DNA of 41,710 bases from Streptomyces albipurpureus (lineage in GTDB: Bacteria; Actinomycetota; Actinomycetes; Streptomycetales; Streptomycetaceae): NCBI RefSeq assembly GCF_023701525.1, contig NZ_JAMQAW010000023.1:163936-205645 (forward strand), given 5' to 3'. How positions within the stretch are numbered: position 1 is the first letter of the stretch; every line of letters starts with the position of its first letter. A program made the translations under genes and the position numbers. This document shows, one piece after another, positions 7,903-15,398 of this stretch. Below the pieces are notes generated by a model. It was not told where the DNA came from, did no database searches, and saw only the letters and a list, made by a program, of their open reading frames with translations.

Positions 7903-8525
7903 GACCCGCGGTCCCGACCCGCGGTGAGGAGAAGGGGAGCGGGCCAGGGCTGGTGACACGGTCCGCGGCGGCGGAAAGACAGAACCCCGGGCCGGCGCAT
8001 TCGGGGGAAGCGCGCCGGCCCGGGGTGTTCTGGGCCCCGGGGGGAGAGGGGGGCCGGGGACGGTTCGGGACCACGACCGGGGGCGTGGGGGAGACGGCCT
8101 GGAGAAGATGCCGTCGGCCCGACGGTCGAAACCGAACTGCCGTGGAACGAGGCCGCCCGGGGCCGACCCCGCAAAAGGGTCGGCTCAGGGCCTGGCCGTG
8201 GAACTCGGCTCTTCGCGGAGCCTGGGTGTGGGACCGGGGTTGATCTGGACACCAGCCGGAAACTGACCCTGCGCGGAGCCTTCTCTGAGGCTCGGCTCCG
8301 ACCAGAACCGATGGGTCCACTGAGCCTGCTGGGCGCAATGGGCCCGCTGGGTCCGCCGATGAGTTCTGTCGGCTCAGATCCACTCAAGGCTGCTCAGATC
8401 TGAACCGGCCGGAACTCAAGTGCCCCGGTTCTGAACCCGGTCGGCCTTGCCCGGCCCAAGGGCTCGGTCGACACCTGGTCCGACCGGACCTCGGGGGGCT
8501 CGGGGTTGGCCGCCGGAGTCAGAGA
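7903..8525. other. Structured gene-free region between rpfA and eno
   Basis: No protein gene is supported in these 620 bases. They hold a tandem 13-bp repeat (CCCGACCCGCGGT, 7901-7925), the strong hairpin at 7984-8026, a perfect 8-bp hairpin GCCGACCC/GGGTCGGC at 8162-8184, and a repeated GCTCAGATC near 8374-8402. Because terminators lie at its eno end, the region is probably transcribed from the rpfA side or contains its own small RNA. I recognise no known RNA family. Confidence 0.5.
7984..8026 (-). terminator. Strong 15-bp-stem terminator
   Basis: ACCCCGGGCCGGCGC (7984-7998) pairs perfectly with the arm at 8012-8026 around a 13-nt loop. On the minus strand it is followed by the pyrimidine-rich TCTGTCTTTCC, consistent with intrinsic termination. 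Confidence 0.8.
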
Positions 8526-9245
8526 TCAGCGCAGGTGGAGCTGCTGGCCCGGGTAGATGACATCGGCGTCGCTGACGACGTCCTCGTTCAGCTCGAACAG
8601 CTTCTTCCAGCCGCCGTCGACCTGCTCGGCGTTCGCGATCTTGCTCAGGGTGTCGCCGGCCTTGACCTGGTACTCGCCGTCGCCCTTCTGGAAGCCCTTG
8701 ACCTTGGCAACGGGGGCCTCGGCGCGCTCGGAGCGGGTGGTCGGGACCTCGGCACGCTGCTGCGGCTTGGCCTGCTTCTGCTGGGCCTTCGGCTGCTGCT
8801 GCTTCGGCTGCGCCTTGGGCTTCTCCTGCTTGGGCTGCTGCTGCTGCGACTCGGCATTGCCACCGCCGTAAGCGGCGTTGGACAGACCCACGCCACAGGA
8901 CGGCCATGCGCCCTTGCCCTGGCCCGCGAGGACCTTCTCGGCGATCTCGATCTGCTGCGACTTCGATGCCTGGTTGGCCGTCGAGGCGTACTTGGTGCCA
9001 CCGAACGCGGCCCAGGTGGAGGCCGAGAACTGCAGGCCACCGTAGTAACCGTTACCGGTGTTGATGGACCAGTTGCCACCGGACTCGCACTGGGCGACCT
9101 TGTCCCACTCAGCGGAGGTGGCCGCATTGGCGGAGGTCGCACCCATCAGCGGTGCGGCGACGGCGACACCGGTGACACCGGCGAGCGCGACGATACGGCT
9201 GGTCTTGCTGGGGCGGCGGTGCTTGCCCTTGCTGGAAAACAGCAT
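8526..9245 (-). CDS. rpfA: Resuscitation-promoting factor-like muralytic enzyme with LysM
   Basis: Secreted peptidoglycan-cleaving enzyme, implicated in spore germination and cell-wall remodelling in Streptomyces. Seen: a signal peptide (Lys/Arg-rich, hydrophobic, ending ANA near residue 41); an Rpf transglycosylase domain (about 42-115) with the catalytic Glu in AQCESGGNW (E54) and a Cys pair; a Gln/Lys/Pro-rich linker; and a C-terminal LysM domain (about 190-239) for wall binding. I chose the ATG at 9243-9245 over the upstream GTG because GAGGAG lies seven bases before it. The mRNA leader is a c-di-AMP-type riboswitch ending at this ribosome site. In Streptomyces, a gene of this architecture with this riboswitch is called rpfA. 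Confidence 0.95.
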   Translation of the reverse strand: MLFSSKGKHRRPSKTSRIVALAGVTGVAVAAPLMGATSANAATSAEWDKVAQCESGGNWSINTGNGYYGGLQFSASTWAAFGGTKYASTANQASKSQQIEIAEKVLAGQGKGAWPSCGVGLSNAAYGGGNAESQQQQPKQEKPKAQPKQQQPKAQQKQAKPQQRAEVPTTRSERAEAPVAKVKGFQKGDGEYQVKAGDTLSKIANAEQVDGGWKKLFELNEDVVSDADVIYPGQQLHLR

Positions 9246-9258
9246 GGAACTTCTCCTC

Positions 9259-9464
9259 ACCGACGCCTACGAGGTGAGCTGTCGGGTTCGGGCCAAGTGA
9301 GTTGCCCGGCTGCGCGTCCTTGCGCGCAGCTTCACCCCTAGCCGGTACCGACCGTCCTCTTGGGCGGCCAGAACAGGCACTTACCTTGGGTCCCCCGCTC
9401 CTGCCTTCGGCGCTCTGAGCGACGAGTACTCCCCCCGACCGACGGCAGGATTCGGCGTGACGGT
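9259..9464 (-). promoter_or_regulatory. c-di-AMP riboswitch (ydaO/yuaA class)
   Basis: The minus strand shows the conserved blocks of the ydaO aptamer in order: the 5' GAATCC segment, GGGGGACCCAAGGT, AGGGGTGAAGC, AGCCGGGCAACTC, then CCCGAACCCGACAGC and ACCTCGTAGGCGTC. The closing P1 helix can be drawn as ACCG-(TC)-ACGCC with GGCGT-CGGT. It ends within a few bases of the GAGGAG ribosome site of the Rpf gene, so ligand could act on ribosome access as well as on elongation. This class binds cyclic di-AMP and is known upstream of Streptomyces rpfA and other wall-hydrolase genes. Confidence 0.92.
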
Positions 9465-9493
9465 CGACGGTGCCCGCGGTGCGAGCGGTTCAG

Positions 9494-9523
9494 ACCGTAG
9501 ACACAGCCCTCCCCGATGTTCAA
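9494..9523 (-). promoter_or_regulatory. Putative housekeeping promoter of rpfA
   Basis: On the minus strand, -35 TTGAAC (9523-9518), an 18-bp spacer and -10 TACGGT (9499-9494). This would start the transcript about 25 nt before the riboswitch aptamer. The -35 box lies inside the perfect inverted repeat at 9509-9540. Confidence 0.55.
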
Positions 9524-9540
9524 AGTCGAACATCGGGGAG
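9509..9540. promoter_or_regulatory. Perfect 13+13 bp inverted repeat over the rpfA -35 box
   Basis: CTCCCCGATGTTC (9509-9521) and GAACATCGGGGAG (9528-9540) are perfect reverse complements around the 6-nt AAAGTC. The overlap with the proposed -35 box favours an operator. A terminator for the upstream rpf gene is the alternative, since no U-tract follows. Confidence 0.6.
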
Positions 9541-9631
9541 AAATCGCCCATTTCGCCACTTGCCCGCTCGGCGTTTCCGCAGGTCAGGCGCGGAATGCAG
9601 GATTCCGTAAGGTCGGGTGAGCGAATTCCGA

Positions 9632-9649
9632 CAAAGAGACCCTTGTCTC
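9632..9649 (-). terminator. Short hairpin with T-run after second rpf gene
   Basis: On the minus strand, GAGAC-AAGG-GTCTC (9649-9636) is followed by TTTG, 32 bp beyond the stop codon of the 9681-10652 gene. The stem is short, so efficiency is uncertain. Confidence 0.4.
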
Positions 9650-9680
9650 ATTCCTGCAAAAGTGGACAAAGTCCATCGAA

Positions 9681-10652
9681 CTAGCCTTGACTCGCTGCGA
9701 GATCGAGACTCTGACCAGGGTGAATGAGGTCGGGGTCGCCGCCGACCGTTTCCTTGTTGGCCTCGTAGAGAGCGGGCCACCCACCGGGCAGCTCGCTCTT
9801 CTCCGCGATGGCCCAGAGGTTGTCACCGGGGCGGACGGTGTACGAACCGGGAGAGGCGTCGGCGCCGCCGACCGCACCCGGTGTGGCCGCAACCCCCGTA
9901 CCGGCTCCCTCGATGTCGGTGCGGGTCCCGTCACCACCTCGGGAGGGGTGGGTGCCGCTGGTCTCCCGCGGAGCCTCACCATCACTGGACTTGGCCGGCT
10001 CGGTGGGCGCGGCCGAGCCCGTCGACTCGCTGTCGCCGGAGTTGATGGGCTTGGGCTCCGCGGCCGACTCGCCGCGATGCTTGCCCGTACTCGGGGACTG
10101 GCTCGGCGTCTGCCCATCGCCCTTGGACACACCGCTGCCCTGGGTCGGACCCGCCTTGGGGTCCGCCGTCTTCGAGGCGGAGCCGGCAGGAGCCGGCGCC
10201 TTGGTGGCGCTGGCCGAAGGGGACGGAGTGGTAGCCGGCTTCGCGGCGGGAGCGGAGGGGGAGCCAACCGGGTCGGCCTCGACCTTCACACCCGCGATCG
10301 TGGCGCACGCCAGCCAGGGCCTGATGCCGTCGGCCGCGACGACCTTCTCCGCGATGGCTATCTGCTGCGCTCGGGTGGCGAGATCCGCCCGGGACGCGTA
10401 CTGCGTGCCGCCGAACGCCTTCCACGTCTCCTGCGACATCTGGAGCCCGCCGTAGAAGCCGTTGCCGGTGTCCGCGTTCCACAGGCCCCCGGTCTCACAC
10501 TCCGCGACCTTGTCCCATGAAGCGGCCTCGACGGCGGATGCCGAGGTCGCGCCAAGGAGTGGAATCGCGATGGCCGAGCCCGTCACCCCTGCCGCAACAA
10601 CGAGAGCCGGAGCCTGACGGGGTCGGCGATGTCGACCATTCCCGGAGAGCAT
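9681..10652 (-). CDS. Second Rpf-like secreted muralytic enzyme with LysM
   Basis: Paralogue of the neighbouring Rpf protein. Seen: a signal peptide with RHRRPR and a hydrophobic stretch ending ASA (about residue 40); an Rpf domain (about 41-115) with the catalytic Glu in AECETGGLW (E53); a long, low-complexity Ser/Thr/Pro/Ala linker of about 150 residues, likely spanning the wall; and a C-terminal LysM (about 273-318). The ATG at 10650-10652 is chosen because it begins the signal peptide; the upstream in-frame extension is not protein-like. Unlike its neighbour it has no riboswitch in the leader. A promoter candidate lies at 10690-10719. In Streptomyces such a neighbour is usually called rpfC, but I cannot confirm the orthology. 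Confidence 0.93.
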   Translation of the reverse strand: MLSGNGRHRRPRQAPALVVAAGVTGSAIAIPLLGATSASAVEAASWDKVAECETGGLWNADTGNGFYGGLQMSQETWKAFGGTQYASRADLATRAQQIAIAEKVVAADGIRPWLACATIAGVKVEADPVGSPSAPAAKPATTPSPSASATKAPAPAGSASKTADPKAGPTQGSGVSKGDGQTPSQSPSTGKHRGESAAEPKPINSGDSESTGSAAPTEPAKSSDGEAPRETSGTHPSRGGDGTRTDIEGAGTGVAATPGAVGGADASPGSYTVRPGDNLWAIAEKSELPGGWPALYEANKETVGGDPDLIHPGQSLDLAASQG

Positions 10653-10689
10653 GCGGTTGCCTTTCGCGTGACAGCTGGGGACGGGGCGA

Positions 10690-10719
10690 AACGTAGCGGC
10701 AGTCGAACGTCTGTCACAA
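10690..10719 (-). promoter_or_regulatory. Putative promoter of the second rpf gene
   Basis: On the minus strand, TTGTGA (10719-10714), an 18-bp spacer and TACGTT (10695-10690), about 40 bp upstream of the start codon. A plausible housekeeping promoter by eye. Confidence 0.35.
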
Positions 10720-10765
10720 GTCGATGCAGCGGAGATTACGCCAATGTCACGTTTTTGACGCTGCC

Positions 10766-12346
10766 TCAGATGTTTCGGGATGTGAACTCGACGGGGAGAC
10801 TTCGCAGTCCACGCATGATCAGGCCGCCACGCCACCGCAAATCGGCTGAATCGACGGCAAGATGCAGATCGGGCAACCTGCGCAGCAAAGTGGCGATCGC
10901 GGTCTGCCCCTCCAGTCGGGCGAGTGGTGCACCGAGGCAGTAGTGGATGCCGTGGCCGTATCCGAGGTGCTGATTGTCACGCCGGGAAAGGTCCAGAACA
11001 TTCGGTCGCGGGAACCGCTCGGGATCGCGATCCGCCGACGCGAGGACGACCAGCACGGGATCGCCGGCCGCGATGCGCCGCCCTCCGATGTCGAGCTCCT
11101 CGGTGGCGAACCGCCAGGTGGCGAGCTCCACCGGACCGTCGTACCGCAGCAGTTCCTCAACGCCGCTCTCCAGTAGCCCACGCTCCCCCGCGGCCAGCGA
11201 CGATTGCAGGCGTTCGCGCTGTTCGGGGTGGTTCAACAGGGCGAAGACGCCGTTGCCAATGAGGTTCACAGTCGTCTCAAATCCGGCAAATAGCAAGATA
11301 AAGGCCATTGCCGCGGCTTCGTTCTCGGTGAGGTGCTCCCCGTGGTCGCTGGCCCGGATCAGCCCCGAGATGAGATCGTCCCCCAGATCTTCGCGCTTGC
11401 GATGGATCAGCTCGGCCAGATAGCTCCGCATCTTCTTGACGGATCTGGCCACCCCGCCGCGAGGTCCCCCGCCGTGGCGGATCATCATCCCGGCCCAGTC
11501 ACGGAAGTCGTCCTGATCCTCCGATGGCACCCCGAGCAGATCGCAGATGGCATAGATCGGAAGCGGGAACGCAAACTCATGAATGAGGTCGGCCTCCCCT
11601 TTTGCCGCGAAGGAGTCGATCAGTTGGTCCGTCAGCTCCTGCACCCGGGGAGCGAAGGCGGCGACCCGGCGCGGGGTGAACGCCTTGGCGACCAAGCGGC
11701 GCAGTCGGGTGTGGTCCGGTGGGTCGATATTGAGCAGATGAGTCATCAACTCGGCCTTGCGCTCACCAGGGATGCCCGTCTTCCCCTTTGCATGTGCGGG
11801 CTCGGCATGGTGGGCGGGGTTCTTGGACAGACGAGCGTCGGCGAGCGCCTGCCGGGCGTCGCCGTACCGGGTCACCAGCCATGCCTCCACACCGCTGGGC
11901 AGCTGAGTGCGATGGACCGGGGCGTGCTCGCGCAACCAGGCGTAGGCCGGATACGGATCGGTGGCGAACTCCCAGCTGAACAGCTCGGGCGAGGGACGCG
12001 AGCCGGCATCGGTACGGGAGGGGTTCGAGGGAGCGTCGGACACCCCGGGTCGAGGACCAGAGGTGCTCGAAGCAGACCCGGGGACGCCCGATGCCGCATC
12101 TGGGCCGGAGTCGGCATCGGAGGCATCCGGAGCGGCGCCAGAATACCCCAAAGCGCTAGAAACAGGACAGCCGGTGGCGGAAGTGGGTGAGCCTGTTCCC
12201 CGGAAGCCGGGAGCGCTGGGCCCCTCGGTGCCAAAACCGCGCGGATCCCGGGTGCCGGAAGCACCCGAATCTGGCTGGTTCTCAGGGGCACCCGAAGCAG
12301 GGTCGGGGACATGGGGAAGGGGGGCTGGCGCGGGGTTGTCACTCAC
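10766..12346 (-). CDS. Cytochrome P450
   Basis: Haem-thiolate monooxygenase of the bacterial soluble type, probably near the CYP107 group, needing external ferredoxin and reductase. Seen: WEFATDPYPAYAWLREHAPV at the start of the P450 fold (about 125), the I-helix AGFETT, the ExxR motif EELLR (E398, R401) and the haem loop HLGYGHGIHYCLGAP with axial Cys470. The first 115 or so residues are a low-complexity Ser/Pro/Ala/Gly extension whose codons end in A/T far more often than is usual here, so the true start may lie further in, for example GTG at 12041-12043 (425 residues). The listed GTG at 12344-12346 has AAGGGG just upstream. No redox partner gene is in the window. Confidence 0.9.
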   Translation of the reverse strand: MSDNPAPAPLPHVPDPASGAPENQPDSGASGTRDPRGFGTEGPSAPGFRGTGSPTSATGCPVSSALGYSGAAPDASDADSGPDAASGVPGSASSTSGPRPGVSDAPSNPSRTDAGSRPSPELFSWEFATDPYPAYAWLREHAPVHRTQLPSGVEAWLVTRYGDARQALADARLSKNPAHHAEPAHAKGKTGIPGERKAELMTHLLNIDPPDHTRLRRLVAKAFTPRRVAAFAPRVQELTDQLIDSFAAKGEADLIHEFAFPLPIYAICDLLGVPSEDQDDFRDWAGMMIRHGGGPRGGVARSVKKMRSYLAELIHRKREDLGDDLISGLIRASDHGEHLTENEAAAMAFILLFAGFETTVNLIGNGVFALLNHPEQRERLQSSLAAGERGLLESGVEELLRYDGPVELATWRFATEELDIGGRRIAAGDPVLVVLASADRDPERFPRPNVLDLSRRDNQHLGYGHGIHYCLGAPLARLEGQTAIATLLRRLPDLHLAVDSADLRWRGGLIMRGLRSLPVEFTSRNI

Positions 12347-12658
12347 CCCTTGACGTTAGCCGCCCCGCTCACCACCGAAGGGAGGAGCCTCCCCGGGCAT
12401 AGCGAGGCGCGCCCCTTCGGACGCCCGGACCGCTCAGGGGTTTCACCACCCGCCCTGACCACCCATTGAGGAGGGGCGGTAGGGCCCACCCACTGATACG
12501 AGCGGTTCCCCTACTACGCGTGGCACGGCTGGTGGGGCCCTGCCCGCCCCGGTACCGAAGCGGGTTGGGGCCGGATGCCACAGGGCACCCCAGCCGAAGA
12601 CCGGTAGGACTCCGGCCAGGCTCCGATACGACTCCGGTGAGAGAGGCACTCCCCTCTC
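12347..12658. other. Gene-free spacer between mazG and P450
   Basis: About 310 bases with only shadow open frames. Apart from the hairpin next to mazG, I see no promoter, RNA or repeat I can support. Confidence 0.4.
12641..12658 (-). terminator. Short hairpin at the mazG 3' end
   Basis: GAGAGG-CACTCC-CCTCTC, a perfect 6-bp stem immediately beyond the mazG stop codon. No U-tract. Confidence 0.4.
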
Positions 12659-13633
12659 CTACCGCCCCTGGTCCTGCTCCGCCGCGCGGATCGCGTCCCG
12701 GTACACCCTGGCCGCCGCCCGCAGGGCGGATTCGGGGTCGCTGCCCGCTGCCTCCGCACGGACGGCGAGGCCGAGCAGTTCATATCCGATGCCATCGCCA
12801 CTCGGCAGGGGGACCTCAAGGCCCGCCGTGCGCACCCGCGAGGCCAGCTTCGCGGTGAGCGCCAGACCCGGCTGCCCCAGGGGAACGCCCTCCGTCACCG
12901 AGGTGCGCTGCTTCTCCTCCGCCTTCGTACGGAGCCAGTGCTCCTTGACATCCTCCGGGGTCTCGGCCGTCGCGTCGCCGAAGACATGGGGATGGCGGTG
13001 GATCAGCTTGTCGACGATGGTCGCGGCGACATCGTCGATCGAGAAGGGTTCGTCCTCGTCCTCCTGGGCGATCCGGGCGTGGAACACCACCTGGAGAAGT
13101 ACGTCTCCGAGCTCCTCGCGCAGTTCGTCGCGGTCGCCGTCCTCGATCGCCTCGACCAGCTCATACGCTTCCTCGATGCCGTACTTGGCCAGACCCTGAT
13201 GGGTCTGTGTCGAGGACCAGGGGCATTGTGCTCGAATGCGGTCCATCACCTGGACCAGATCGAGCAGCCGGGCGCCGGGGAGGTCATAGGAACCGGGCAG
13301 CAACTCCAGAGCGGGCATCTGCTCCCGGCCCGAACCGGCGAGCCTGGCGAGCCCATCGGTGAGGGTGGACTCGCCCTCACCCGATGCCAGCACCACAACG
13401 GTGGCGCCCGTGGCGCATTCGTCCACCACCTCCCGTGCGGTGGGGGCGGCGATCTCCACCGCGACCCCGGCCTCCCGGAGATAGGGCAGCTGAGGGTGGG
13501 CGCCATCCGCGCACAACACCCGGTCGGCCGTGCGCAGCGTCTGCCAGGCCGGCCAGGACAGCAGCCCTGGCGCAACACGGTGACTGGCGGTGAGCAGGAT
13601 GACGCGGCCGGTGGCGGAGGTGTCTGTGGTCAC
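12659..13633 (-). CDS. mazG: Nucleoside triphosphate pyrophosphohydrolase MazG
   Basis: House-cleaning enzyme hydrolysing (d)NTPs to monophosphate and pyrophosphate. Seen: an N-terminal segment (about 10-120) resembling a reduced tetrapyrrole-methylase/YabN-type domain, then the MazG fold with metal-binding Glu/Asp residues in GIEEAYELVEAI (E154, E155, E158) and LREELGDVLLQVVFHAR (E173, E174, D177), and the LIHRHPHVFGD segment typical of MazG. At 324 residues it is longer than E. coli MazG (263) because of the N-terminal domain, as usual in actinobacteria. The start is GTG at 13631-13633; the purine run before it abuts the codon, so the start is slightly uncertain. Confidence 0.92.
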   Translation of the reverse strand: MTTDTSATGRVILLTASHRVAPGLLSWPAWQTLRTADRVLCADGAHPQLPYLREAGVAVEIAAPTAREVVDECATGATVVVLASGEGESTLTDGLARLAGSGREQMPALELLPGSYDLPGARLLDLVQVMDRIRAQCPWSSTQTHQGLAKYGIEEAYELVEAIEDGDRDELREELGDVLLQVVFHARIAQEDEDEPFSIDDVAATIVDKLIHRHPHVFGDATAETPEDVKEHWLRTKAEEKQRTSVTEGVPLGQPGLALTAKLASRVRTAGLEVPLPSGDGIGYELLGLAVRAEAAGSDPESALRAAARVYRDAIRAAEQDQGR

Positions 13634-13715
13634 CCCTCGAACTTACCGTGGGCCGGTGACAGTCCCGCTGGCCAGCCCGTACGGGCGCCCGGCAAGATCC
13701 AAAGGAGAGGACGAC

Positions 13716-14369
13716 CTAGGCGCCATCGGTCGGGACGGGCTGCTCCTGCTTGGTCACCTGGGTGATCCAGGGGGCCTTGTACTCACCGAGTTCGAGTTTC
13801 TGGCTGTTCCACGCGCCGAAGCGGGGGTTGACATCAATGTCCAGCCCCTTCGCGGCGGCGGAGAACGCCTTGTTGAGCTTCTGCTGCCCCTCGGGGGTGT
13901 TGGTCGCGCCGATCGCGGCGGCGAGCTTCCCGACGAGGATGTCCCGGCGGACGACATCATTGAGCTGGTCGGGCGCGACCCCGCGCTGCTGGAGGTACAT
14001 CGCGGCAAGCTGCTCCTCGCCGCCCGCCTGCTGTACGAAGCCGGCGCGACCGTCCTGGATGTCCTTGCGGCTGACGCTCACCCCGGCGTCATCGGCGGCG
14101 CGCTCAACGACCTTGGCGACGATGAGTTCATAGAGCTTGGCGCGGCCGAGCTGGCCGGTGTCCTTGATCAGTTGCGCACCCTCAGGGGTGGATTCCTGCG
14201 CGGAACGTACGTCCTTCACATTCGCTTGGACGGTGGAGACCTCGATCCGGTCTCCACCGACGACGGCAGCGGCGCCCGGGTGAGCGTCATTGCTACAGGC
14301 CGCGAGGAGTGGCGCAGCGACGAGCAGTGCGGCGGAGACGATGATCGCGGTGCGACGGCGGCGGTGCAA
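13716..14369 (-). CDS. Lipoprotein with SurA-like N-terminal domain
   Basis: Predicted extracytoplasmic lipid-anchored chaperone-like protein. Seen: a signal peptide with RRRR then a hydrophobic stretch and the lipobox LLAAC (Cys25); the body carries the SurA N-terminal fold pattern (KLYELIVAKVVERAADDAGVSV, then helices with DILVGKLAAAIG). No parvulin prolyl isomerase domain is present, so it would be a chaperone rather than an isomerase. I chose the TTG at 14367-14369 because GGGAGG lies five bases upstream and it places the Arg cluster at the N-terminus. It sits 82 bp upstream of mazG, possibly co-transcribed. A SigE-type promoter candidate lies upstream. Confidence 0.85.
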   Translation of the reverse strand: MHRRRRTAIIVSAALLVAAPLLAACSNDAHPGAAAVVGGDRIEVSTVQANVKDVRSAQESTPEGAQLIKDTGQLGRAKLYELIVAKVVERAADDAGVSVSRKDIQDGRAGFVQQAGGEEQLAAMYLQQRGVAPDQLNDVVRRDILVGKLAAAIGATNTPEGQQKLNKAFSAAAKGLDIDVNPRFGAWNSQKLELGEYKAPWITQVTKQEQPVPTDGA

Positions 14370-14503
14370 AGGAGCCTCCCGGCGTGATTGTGCGGCAATG
14401 CACAAAGTCCTAGCGGTGATGATGTTAGGCAGTCCTGGGCGGTCGGGGCCACCTCTTCGCGGGCACTGATTCGGTCAACGATCGGGGGCGGCCTCCCGTT
14501 TCG

Positions 14504-14527
14504 AACCGTTCTGGAGCCGTACGTTCC
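14504..14527 (-). promoter_or_regulatory. SigE-type ECF promoter candidate
   Basis: On the minus strand, GGAAC (14527-14523), 16 bp, then GTT (14506-14504) preceded by CG. This fits the Streptomyces envelope-stress sigma E consensus GGAAC-N15/16-cGTt. It is about 135 bp upstream of the lipoprotein gene. Such short motifs arise by chance, hence low confidence. Confidence 0.3.
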
Positions 14528-14858
14528 AAGTCGCCGTGGGGTCGGCCCTCTCATCCGAGGTCGGTAGAGCGGTGTTCGCGGTGTCATCCGGCGGGTGTCC
14601 ACCGTGCCATCGAACGAGGTCCCAAGGGTCCTCAGGGGTTATGCGTGAGGGTTCACATGCACGGGCGAGCCGTGCCGGAACCGGGTACGGGGCCGGGCAC
14701 GGGGCTCGTCCGTGGCCGGGCCCACCGCCTCGTCGAACCCACGCGGACCGCCCATCTCCACCGTCCATCGCTCCGGGCCACCTCGCGTCGGACCGCCTGC
14801 CCCTTCGGCCCACCTCGTGTCGGACCGCTATCGCGTCGGGCCGCCCGTCCCTGAGGAA
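14528..14858. other. Gene-free segment with degenerate repeats
   Basis: No gene is supported between the lipoprotein promoter region and the 3' end of the GtrA gene. The only clear structure is the degenerate repeat at 14779-14844. Confidence 0.4.
14779..14844. repeat. Degenerate short direct repeats
   Basis: CACCTCGCGTCGGACCGC (14779-14796) recurs with one change at 14811-14828 (32-bp period), and its core TCGCGTCGGaCCGC recurs as TCGCGTCGGGCCGC at 14831-14844. Located just beyond the GtrA stop codon; function unknown. Confidence 0.6.
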
Positions 14859-15380
14859 CTAGCGCACATCCTGACGGGGCTGCTCCTCAGGCTCCGCCTC
14901 GTGCCCCTGCCCCTGCCCCTGCCCCTGCTCACGCTCATGTTCAGGGGGCGGGGTGATGGCTCGCGCGTCAGGGCGAAGCATGATCGTCCGGGAGAGGACA
15001 AAGGTGATCGGGATCGCCGCCGCCGCGGCGATCAGCGGTGCGTAGCGGCTGCCCATGCCCAGCACGTCCACCAGGAGGTAGACCCCCGTGGTGGTGACGA
15101 TGAAGTTCGCCGCGTTGGTGAGGGGGAACAGCAGGAACTTCCGCCAGGTGGGCCGGGTCCGATAGGTGAAGTACGAGGTCAGGAAGAACGAGCCGATCAT
15201 GCTCAGAACAAAGGCGAGCACATGCGCCGCCACATAGGGCAGCCAGTTCAGCAAGGCGAGATAGAGGCCGTAGTACGTACCGGTGTTGACCACTCCCACC
15301 AGGGCGAATCTCACCAGTTGGCCCCGGACTTCCATCGTCTCGCCAGCTCCCCCGCGCATCCCGTTCAGTCGCCGCAGCAT
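14859..15380 (-). CDS. GtrA family membrane protein
   Basis: Small polytopic membrane protein of the GtrA family, usually linked to flipping or transfer of polyprenyl-linked sugars for cell-surface polysaccharides. Seen: four hydrophobic helices (starting near VRFALVGVVNTGTYYGLYLA, then YVAAHVLAFVLSMIGSFFLT, FPLTNAANFIVTTTGVYLLV and APLIAAAAAIPITFVLSRTI) and a hydrophilic tail with a GQGQGQGQ run, DNA-encoded by a CCCCTG repeat. The start is uncertain: ATG at 15378-15380 is listed, but ATGs at 15357-15359 and 15333-15335 are possible, the last having GGGGGAG upstream. The kinase gene ends 18 bp upstream, so co-transcription is likely. No glycosyltransferase is adjacent. Confidence 0.85.
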   Translation of the reverse strand: MLRRLNGMRGGAGETMEVRGQLVRFALVGVVNTGTYYGLYLALLNWLPYVAAHVLAFVLSMIGSFFLTSYFTYRTRPTWRKFLLFPLTNAANFIVTTTGVYLLVDVLGMGSRYAPLIAAAAAIPITFVLSRTIMLRPDARAITPPPEHEREQGQGQGQGHEAEPEEQPRQDVR

Positions 15381-15398
15381 ACGCCCGCGCGCGGTGTG

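Noticed and set aside
5410..7956. 848-residue plus-strand open frame across divIC and eno
   Set aside because: Shadow of highly conserved minus-strand genes; composition is low-complexity and matches no family.
8416..8907. Minus-strand frame overlapping the rpfA 3' end
   Set aside because: Overlaps the LysM coding region out of frame and is Ala/Arg-rich shadow sequence.
12347..12658. Small gene between mazG and P450
   Set aside because: Candidate frames lack ribosome sites and protein-like composition.
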